64,000 bases of DNA from Physcousia sp015060555 (GTDB lineage: Bacteria; Bacteroidota; Bacteroidia; Bacteroidales; Bacteroidaceae). Numbering within the stretch: the stretch's first letter is position 1; every line of letters starts with the position of its first letter. Where the stretch lies: positions 1 to 64,000 of the forward strand of contig SUYG01000037.1 of NCBI GenBank assembly GCA_015060555.1, in the 5' to 3' direction. Below are positions 58,173-64,000 of the stretch, piece after piece. The notes beneath the pieces are model-generated. The model ran no database searches and had not been told where the DNA came from. It was given only the letters and a program-made list of their open reading frames with translations. Made by a program: the position numbers and the translations under genes.

Positions 58173-59990
58173 TTAAAAGTATTCCTTGAGTGTCTTTGCT
58201 TTGGCTTCACCGATGATTTTTGTAAGGTCTTCGAGGCTCGCTTCTTTGATTCGCTTGACACTCTTGAATGCTTTAAGCAGGGCTTGTTTTGTCTTTGGCC
58301 CTACACCGGGTATGGTGTCGAGTTCCGAGCGTAGCTGGCTCTTACTGCGCTTATTGCGGTGGAAGGTGATGGCGAAGCGGTGTACCTCGTCCTGTATCTG
58401 TGTGAGCAGGCGGAAGAGTGCACTGTCCTGCTTCAGCGCTACTGTCATCGGAGGGTTACCATATAGCAGTTCGTGTGTGCGATGTTTATCATCTTTGGCC
58501 AATCCTGCGATGGGGATTTGCAACCCCAGTTCACTTTCAACTACTGCTCGAACCACGTTCATCTGCCCGATTCCACCGTCGGTGATGATGAGGTCGGGTA
58601 GGGGAGTGCCCTCGTCCACCATGCGGCTGTAGCGCCGTCTGACCACCTCCTGCATGGAGGCATAATCATCGGGTCCAACGACCGTCTTGATATTGTATTT
58701 TCGATAGTCGGCCTTGCTGGGTTTGCATTTCTTGAAGACTACACAACCTGCTACTGCATCCGAGCCGGAGATGTTGGAATTGTCGAAACATTCTATTTGA
58801 TAGGGTAGAGTGGGTAGCTTCAGGTGATCCTGTATCTCCTTCATCAGTCGTACCGCTTTCTGCTCTGGATTCAACTTATCCTGCTGCTTCAATCGATCCA
58901 CCTTATATTGCTTCACGTTCAACTCTGAGAGCGCTAGAAGCTGTCTTTTATCGCCTCGTACTGGAATCGTAATTTCAATATTCTCTAAGGGAAGTTCCAC
59001 GTGGAACGGTAGAACTATTTCTTTAGCCTCAGAGCCCCATCGGTCGCGCATATCCATGATGCCACGCACGAGTAGTTCCTCCTTTGTCTCATTGAGCTTC
59101 TTCTTGTATTCGAAGGTGAAGGCCTGGTTGATGGCGCCTTCCACGACGTGCAGGTAGTTGATGTAGGCTACGCGCTCATCGTTCTCTATATTGAAGACAT
59201 CGATGGTGTGACCGGAGGAGGTGATGACTTGGCTCTTTTCCTGGTGGGCGGTGATGAGGTCGTAGCGACGCTTGATAACTTGTGCCTCCTCGAATTTCAT
59301 GTCTGCTGCCAGCTGTTGCATTTCTGCCAGCATCTCGCGACGGAGTGCTGCGGTGTCTCCTTTCAGAATGCGCACGGCGGCCTGTATATATGCCATGTAT
59401 TCCTCATGGCTTTGATAGCCGACACACGGTCCCATACAGTTCTTTATGTGGTATTCCAGACACAGTTTGTATTTCCCCGCTTCTACGCCTTCTTTGGTCA
59501 TAGGTTGGTGACAGCGGCGAATAGGATAGAGATTCTTAAAGAGTTCTAGCAGGCCGTTGATGGTGGGAATGTGGCTGTAGGGGCCGAAGTACATGGCTCC
59601 TCTGCGGTCAATGCGGCGTGTTTTGAAGATGCGAGGCAGGTATTCTTTTGTGACGGCTATTGAAGGATAGCTCTTCCCGTCTTTCAGGAGCACGTTGTAG
59701 CGCGGCTGGAATTGCTTGATGAGCTGGTTCTCGAGCAATAATGCTTCTGCTTCCGATTTCACCACGGTATAGGTGATATCGTGAATCTTGCTCACCAGTA
59801 CCTTCGTCTTGTAGCGATCGACTTCTGTGTGGAAGTAGGTCGAACAGCGCGCCTTCAAGTTTTTGGCCTTGCCAACGTAGATAATCGTACCATGTTCGTC
59901 GTGGTACTGATAGCTACCTGGCTTCTCGGGCATGTTCAGCACGATAGCTTTGAGGCGTTCGATGCGCTGTTGATTCTCTTCCTTTGTCAT
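58173..59990 (-). CDS. uvrC: Excinuclease ABC subunit C
   Basis: The 605-residue nuclease makes both cuts in nucleotide excision repair. The GIY-YIG domain (PGSYQYHDEHGTIIYVGKAKNL, about residues 20-41) is followed by a UvrB-binding (UVR) segment (about 205-240), the RNase-H-like nuclease with ECFDNSNISGSDAV and IIDGG-like ITDGGIGQMN, and two HhH motifs (IPGVGPKTKQALLKAF near 560-575). All domains are full length. It is 22 bases downstream of apt. Confidence 0.96.
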   Translation of the reverse strand: MTKEENQQRIERLKAIVLNMPEKPGSYQYHDEHGTIIYVGKAKNLKARCSTYFHTEVDRYKTKVLVSKIHDITYTVVKSEAEALLLENQLIKQFQPRYNVLLKDGKSYPSIAVTKEYLPRIFKTRRIDRRGAMYFGPYSHIPTINGLLELFKNLYPIRRCHQPMTKEGVEAGKYKLCLEYHIKNCMGPCVGYQSHEEYMAYIQAAVRILKGDTAALRREMLAEMQQLAADMKFEEAQVIKRRYDLITAHQEKSQVITSSGHTIDVFNIENDERVAYINYLHVVEGAINQAFTFEYKKKLNETKEELLVRGIMDMRDRWGSEAKEIVLPFHVELPLENIEITIPVRGDKRQLLALSELNVKQYKVDRLKQQDKLNPEQKAVRLMKEIQDHLKLPTLPYQIECFDNSNISGSDAVAGCVVFKKCKPSKADYRKYNIKTVVGPDDYASMQEVVRRRYSRMVDEGTPLPDLIITDGGIGQMNVVRAVVESELGLQIPIAGLAKDDKHRTHELLYGNPPMTVALKQDSALFRLLTQIQDEVHRFAITFHRNKRSKSQLRSELDTIPGVGPKTKQALLKAFKSVKRIKEASLEDLTKIIGEAKAKTLKEYF

Positions 59991-60012
59991 CGTTCCACGT
60001 GGAACAAAACGC

Positions 60013-60540
60013 TTAGATGGTGACGAGTGTGGTGAGGTCTATACCCTTGAAAATATCACGGCCATGGAGACCTTCATCGGTTATTTCGATGATGAAGTTG
60101 ATATATGTTTTCTTGGGGTGGAAGTGCTGCACGAGCTTGTATGTGGCCATTGCTGTGCCTCCTGTGGCGAGTAGATCGTCGTGGATAAGAACCACGTCGT
60201 TCTCGTTGATTGCATCGATATGCATCTCTACTGTGTCAACCCCGTATTCCTTCGAGAAGGACTCTTTAACAACGGTGGCGGGCAGTTTTCCCGGTTTACG
60301 GGCGAGTACTACACCAGCCCCCAGACGAACAGCCAGCGCGGATGCCAAGACAAAACCGCGACTTTCTATGCCTACAATCTTGGTGATTCCTTTGTCTTTG
60401 TACAACTCATACAATGCCTCGGTCATGGCTTGCATGCACTCGGCACTCTTATAGAGGGTTGTCACATCACGAAAATTGATGCCTTTCTTGGGGAAATCGG
60501 GGATACAACGGAGGTTGTCAAGGATGAGTTGTTGGTTCAT
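60013..60540 (-). CDS. apt: Adenine phosphoribosyltransferase
   Basis: The 175-residue salvage enzyme converts adenine and PRPP to AMP. The PRPP motif is VVLIHDDLLATGGTA (near residues 119-133) and the FPKKGINFRDVT N-terminal segment is diagnostic. It lies between mnmG and uvrC in the same orientation with short gaps. Confidence 0.96.
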   Translation of the reverse strand: MNQQLILDNLRCIPDFPKKGINFRDVTTLYKSAECMQAMTEALYELYKDKGITKIVGIESRGFVLASALAVRLGAGVVLARKPGKLPATVVKESFSKEYGVDTVEMHIDAINENDVVLIHDDLLATGGTAMATYKLVQHFHPKKTYINFIIEITDEGLHGRDIFKGIDLTTLVTI

Positions 60541-60598
60541 ATATCTGAAGTTTTATAAAGTTTAAAGTTTAAGGTTTAATGTGGGATCTTTCAATCTT

Positions 60599-62635
60599 TC
60601 ATCGGCCCAGCAGTACCAGCAGGACGTTGATGTCGGAGGGCGATACGCCAGGGATACGGGAGGCTTGTGCGAGGGTCTCTGGGTCGTGCTTGACGAGCTT
60701 CTGGCGCCCTTCGGTGGAGATGGATTGGAGGGTGCTGTAGTCGAAGCGTCCGCGGATGCGGATGTCTTCGAGGCGGTGCATCTTCTCGGCCTGTTCCACT
60801 TCGCGCATGATGTAGCCTTTATATTTGATTTCTATCTCTGCCTCCTCAATAATCTCTGCCCTTCGTGAAGCTTCTATGGCGTCCATGAAGGCGGCAAGAC
60901 GGGGTAGGGTAGGGGTGAGGTTCTCGAAGGTCAGTTGGGGGCGTCCAAGGAGCTCTATGAGCTTGCAGCCACGTGTGAGCGATGCTGTGCCGAGCTGCTC
61001 CAGGAGGCCGTTGACCTCGCTCATCTTCACGGATTCATTCTCGGCAAACTCAATGATTGCGCGCACGGCTTCTGCCTTCTGCTCGTAGTGCTGCAGGCGT
61101 TCTGTGGTGGCTACGCCCATGTCATATCCTATCTGCGTGAGGCGTGCATCGGCGTTATCCTGACGCAGCAGGATGCGGTATTCGGCACGCGAGGTGAACA
61201 TTCGGTAGGGTTCATCGACACCCTTGCAGACAAGGTCGTCGATGAGCACACCGATGTAGGCTTCGTCGCGTTTCAGCACGAGGGGCTCCTGCCCTGCGCA
61301 GTGGCGGGCGGCGTTGATGCCTGCAAGGAGGCCCTGTCCGGCTGCTTCTTCGTAGCCTGTGGTGCCGTTGACCTGTCCTGCCAGATAGAGGCCGCTGATG
61401 ACGCGCGACTCTAAGGAGTGGTGCAGTTGTGTGGGGTCGAAGAAGTCATATTCGATGGCATAACCTGGGCGGAAAATCTCCAGGTTGCGGAAAGCCGGGA
61501 TGCGCTTCAAGGCCTCTATCTGCACGTCGATGGGCAGCGAGGAGGAGAAGCCGTTGAGGTAGTATTCATTGGTGGTGGTGCCCTCTGGTTCCAGGAACAG
61601 CTGGTGCTGATCCTTGTCGGGGAAGGTCATCAGTTTGGTCTCAATAGAAGGGCAGTAGCGGGGTCCTATGCTCTGTATCTGGCCGTTGTAGAGTGGCGAG
61701 TCAGGCAGCCCCTGGCGCAGGCGCTCGTGGACGGCTTCGTTGGTGTAGGTGATGAAGCAGGGCATATAAGACCCACCCCCCACCCCCCCCGTAAGGGAGG
61801 GGAGTCCTCCGGGTTGAGGAAGACGAGCATCGCGCAAGCCTCCCCCCTCCCTAACGGGAGGGGCTGGGGGTGGGTCTATGAAGGAAAACTTCCTACCTTC
61901 TGTGTCTCCTGGCTGCTCTGTCATGAGGGAGAAATCGACGCTGCGGGCATCGATGCGGACGGGGGTGCCCGTCTTCATGCGAGCCACACGGATGCCGTGC
62001 TGGGCGATGCTCTCGGCCAGCTCCAGCGAGGGTGGTTCGGCACAGCGACCGCCAGGCAGTTTCACACGCCCGATGTGCATCAGACCGTTCAGGAAAGTGC
62101 CTGCGGTGAGGATGATGCTCTTGGCATAGAAGGTCATGCCGAGGTAGGTCTCGACACCCGTGGCAACAGGAGCCCCCTCCCGACTTCCCTGAGGGGAGGA
62201 AATTCTATCCTCGGTGGGGCCTCTTTCCCCTCGGGAGGATTCAGAGGTGTCTGTGAGAAGGCGGCGGACCTGATCCTGCCAGATGTGCAGGTTGGGGGTG
62301 TTCTCCAACACCTCGCGCCATGCCCAGATGAACTTGCCGCGGTCGCATTGCGCACGCGGGCTCCACATGGCAGGTCCCTTGGAGCGGTTGAGCATACGGA
62401 ACTGCAGGGTGCAGGCATCCGTGACGCGCCCCATGGCGCCGCCAATAGCATCTATTTCTCTGACAATCTGTCCTTTAGCAATACCGCCAACGGCAGGGTT
62501 GCAGGACATCTGTGCTATCTTGTTCATGTCCATCGTGATGAGGAGCGTTTGCACGCCGATGCGTGCGGCAGCGTGTGCTGCCTCACATCCGGCGTGTCCT
62601 GCGCCTATCACTATGACATCGAAATGCTGTTGCAT
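60599..62635 (-). CDS. mnmG: tRNA uridine-5-carboxymethylaminomethyl modification enzyme MnmG (GidA)
   Basis: The 678-residue FAD enzyme, with MnmE, modifies U34 of certain tRNAs. The FAD motif is VIGAGHAGCEAAHAAAR (near residues 9-25), and the PRYCPSIE and GQVNGTTGYEEAAGQG segments are present. The protein is about 50 residues longer than usual. The excess comes from two blocks: residues about 129-157 (SSRGERGPTEDRISSPQGSR) and about 252-290 (a Pro/Gly-rich stretch with PPAPPVREGG and PSLTGGVGGG), each encoded by a back-to-back pair of GC-rich palindromic elements. Both lie in surface regions of the fold, so activity may be intact. Confidence 0.95.
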   Translation of the reverse strand: MQQHFDVIVIGAGHAGCEAAHAAARIGVQTLLITMDMNKIAQMSCNPAVGGIAKGQIVREIDAIGGAMGRVTDACTLQFRMLNRSKGPAMWSPRAQCDRGKFIWAWREVLENTPNLHIWQDQVRRLLTDTSESSRGERGPTEDRISSPQGSREGAPVATGVETYLGMTFYAKSIILTAGTFLNGLMHIGRVKLPGGRCAEPPSLELAESIAQHGIRVARMKTGTPVRIDARSVDFSLMTEQPGDTEGRKFSFIDPPPAPPVREGGGLRDARLPQPGGLPSLTGGVGGGSYMPCFITYTNEAVHERLRQGLPDSPLYNGQIQSIGPRYCPSIETKLMTFPDKDQHQLFLEPEGTTTNEYYLNGFSSSLPIDVQIEALKRIPAFRNLEIFRPGYAIEYDFFDPTQLHHSLESRVISGLYLAGQVNGTTGYEEAAGQGLLAGINAARHCAGQEPLVLKRDEAYIGVLIDDLVCKGVDEPYRMFTSRAEYRILLRQDNADARLTQIGYDMGVATTERLQHYEQKAEAVRAIIEFAENESVKMSEVNGLLEQLGTASLTRGCKLIELLGRPQLTFENLTPTLPRLAAFMDAIEASRRAEIIEEAEIEIKYKGYIMREVEQAEKMHRLEDIRIRGRFDYSTLQSISTEGRQKLVKHDPETLAQASRIPGVSPSDINVLLVLLGR
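61768..61882. repeat. Back-to-back pair of GC-rich palindromic elements in mnmG
   Basis: AGACCCACCCCCCACC with GTAAGGGAGGGGAG (61768-61806) and CCTCCCCCCTCCC with GGGAGGGGCTGGGGGTGGG (61840-61880). The two are inverted relative to each other and about 35 bases apart, all in frame. Confidence 0.88.
62165..62250. repeat. Second pair of GC-rich palindromic elements in mnmG
   Basis: GAGCCCCCTCCCGACTTCCC with GAGGGGAGG (about 62169-62200), then GTGGGGCCTCTTTCCCCTCG with GGAGG (about 62214-62240). Translated without stop. Confidence 0.8.
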
Positions 62636-62654
62636 TGAATTTAGGGATGAGGGT

Positions 62655-64000
62655 TTAGTGCCTGAAGTATTTACCGACGACGGGCAGGCCGCTCAATGGC
62701 AGGTCCTTTCTGATGATATACGCTAAGAAGAGGATGATGATGAGCGTGTTGACGATGAGCTGTGCCCACACGGGAGCCACCGTCGTCATATATTCCATCG
62801 CGGCATAAAGCACGACGGTGAGGACCACGTAGAGGGTGATATCCTTCATCGGGTAGTCGATGGGATTCTTCTGCTGGCCGACGATGTAGCTCAGCACCAT
62901 GGCGGTGCCGTAGCCTGCCACGCCGCCCCATGCGCAGGCCCAATAGCCATAGCGGGGAATCAGGAGGACGTTGACGGCGATGAGGACGGCACAGCCGATA
63001 ATTGAGAAGACGGCGCCGTAGATGGTTTTGTCAATGAGCTTATACCAGAAGGAGAGGTTGAAATAGACGCCCATCATAATCTCGGCAACCATCACGATGG
63101 GTACAACGCCCAATCCCTCGCGATAGCCGGAACCGAGGATGTATTGCAGCAAAGGCATATAAGCCACGACGGCGAGGAAGGCCAGGAGGGTGAAGATGAG
63201 GAAATACTTCATCGCAGCGGCGTAGTACTCCTTGCTGTCGGTGTCCTTGGCCTTGGCAAAGACAATGGGCTCGTAGGCATAGCGGAACGCCTGAGTAATC
63301 AAGGCCATAATCATCGCTATCTTCACACAGCTGCCATAGATGCCCAGTTGCACATTGGCCTCCGCAGCATCGGGATAGACAAAGGGGAAGATGATCTTAT
63401 CGGCTACTTGGTTCAGTACACCAGCGATGCCGAGAATGAGGATTGGCCAAGAATAGGACAACATTCGGCGCCATAGATGTCCGTCGAAGTGCCAATGAAT
63501 TTTGAAAATTCCAGGGATGAACAGCAGCGAGATAAAGCCCGTACACAGTAGGTTGATGAAGAAGACATAGAAAACAGATGTCTTGCCCAATGCCACGAAA
63601 TACAGCACGTTAAGACCAATGTTCAGGAAGATGAATAGCAGCTTCAACGTAGCAAAGCGCATAGGACGCTTCAGGAAGCGAAGATAGCTGAAAGGTAATG
63701 CTTGCAGGGCATCCATCGCCACCACAACACCCATCATCAGAAGGTACTCGTGGTGCTCGCCGTAGCCCAGATTGCCGGCGATGGGCGTGATGAAGCCGAA
63801 GAGCAGCGCCAGAAAGAGAGCGGTCAGCGTGCCGATGGTGGCAAAAGCCGTCGTGAACACGGTGTCAGGCCAGTGCTCATCCTCGCGGGATGAGTTAGAG
63901 AGGGGGGTGTCGTTGGCAAAGCGGAAGAGTGTCGTCTCCATACCAAACGTCAGCACCACCATCAGCAGCGCCGTGTAGGCATAGATATTGGTGTTCACGC
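62655..64000 (-). CDS. Oligosaccharide flippase family protein (partial, runs off the window)
   Basis: The visible 447 residues contain about twelve membrane helices of the polysaccharide-transporter (Wzx/MATE-like) fold, with loops such as GMETTLFRFAND and SYSWPILILGIAGVLNQVADK typical of Bacteroidales flippases that move lipid-linked sugars across the inner membrane. The true N-terminus lies beyond the right edge: the first visible Met is preceded by in-frame sequence and the first expected helix is missing. It starts the minus-strand series and is 19 bases upstream of mnmG. Confidence 0.85.
   Translation of the reverse strand, partial: VNTNIYAYTALLMVVLTFGMETTLFRFANDTPLSNSSREDEHWPDTVFTTAFATIGTLTALFLALLFGFITPIAGNLGYGEHHEYLLMMGVVVAMDALQALPFSYLRFLKRPMRFATLKLLFIFLNIGLNVLYFVALGKTSVFYVFFINLLCTGFISLLFIPGIFKIHWHFDGHLWRRMLSYSWPILILGIAGVLNQVADKIIFPFVYPDAAEANVQLGIYGSCVKIAMIMALITQAFRYAYEPIVFAKAKDTDSKEYYAAAMKYFLIFTLLAFLAVVAYMPLLQYILGSGYREGLGVVPIVMVAEIMMGVYFNLSFWYKLIDKTIYGAVFSIIGCAVLIAVNVLLIPRYGYWACAWGGVAGYGTAMVLSYIVGQQKNPIDYPMKDITLYVVLTVVLYAAMEYMTTVAPVWAQLIVNTLIIILFLAYIIRKDLPLSGLPVVGKYFRH

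Noticed and set aside
61418..62638. Long plus-strand open frame opposite mnmG
   Set aside because: Antisense shadow of mnmG; no domain recognisable and it includes the palindromic elements in reverse.

Overview
The window looks like chromosomal DNA of a Bacteroidales bacterium, most likely Prevotellaceae. Supporting signs are the phylum-specific promoter -7 box (TAnnTTTG) upstream of about fifteen genes, a type IX secretion component (PorZ), an S46 dipeptidyl-peptidase, a C10 cysteine protease carrying BspA-type leucine-rich repeats, a V-type ATPase operon with a DUF2764 subunit, and a secreted protein ending in a Prevotella-style GQ...KG...IVNGKKV tail. No rRNA, tRNA or CRISPR array was seen.

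Layout. 0-5.3 kb is accessory and decayed: a truncated AAA ATPase, an AbiE-type toxin-antitoxin pair, and an orphan antitoxin inside a large inverted repeat. 5.3-12 kb holds a secreted adhesin-like protein, two tandem small acidic peptides, a lipoprotein and a GH2 glycosidase. 13-24.3 kb is metabolic (argH, SRPBCC protein, pyrE, pnp, rhodanese/metallo-beta-lactamase fusion, cysK, O-acetylhomoserine sulfhydrylase and a divergent Lrp regulator). 24.2-27.2 kb has a NUDIX hydrolase and a DPP7-like peptidase. 27.4-34.6 kb is the V-ATPase operon (E, DUF2764, A, B, D, I), with no proteolipid K gene. 35-45.8 kb runs leuS-yitT-rdgB-porZ, membrane genes, nadA, an RNA methyltransferase and a DUF6250 protein. 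45.8-49.6 kb has msrA, a compact minus-strand trio (HD protein, SDR, pgeF) and a ketopantoate reductase. 49.7-56.4 kb is accessory again (MauE/thioredoxin protein with a Cys-containing lipoprotein, a structured RNA candidate, a menA remnant joined to a toxin remnant, the C10 protease, a VapE-like ATPase, a GxxExxY protein). 56.5-64 kb is a housekeeping series on the minus strand (flippase, mnmG, apt, uvrC, dtd, deoC).

The most unusual content is non-genic. Intergenic regions are built from a small vocabulary of repeated words and hairpins. Some words also sit inside genes: a GC-rich CCCCTCCC/GGGAGGGG palindrome is read in frame in at least eight proteins including LeuRS and MnmG, and a TTTTCACTTTTCACTC word encodes signal-peptide cores. 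Three loci carry short palindromes laid out on a strict 11/22-bp grid; the largest has twelve units at exactly 22 bp spacing just upstream of the VapE-like gene. One repeat module is caught inserted (72 bp) into another that occurs empty twice nearby, which argues that these sequences move.
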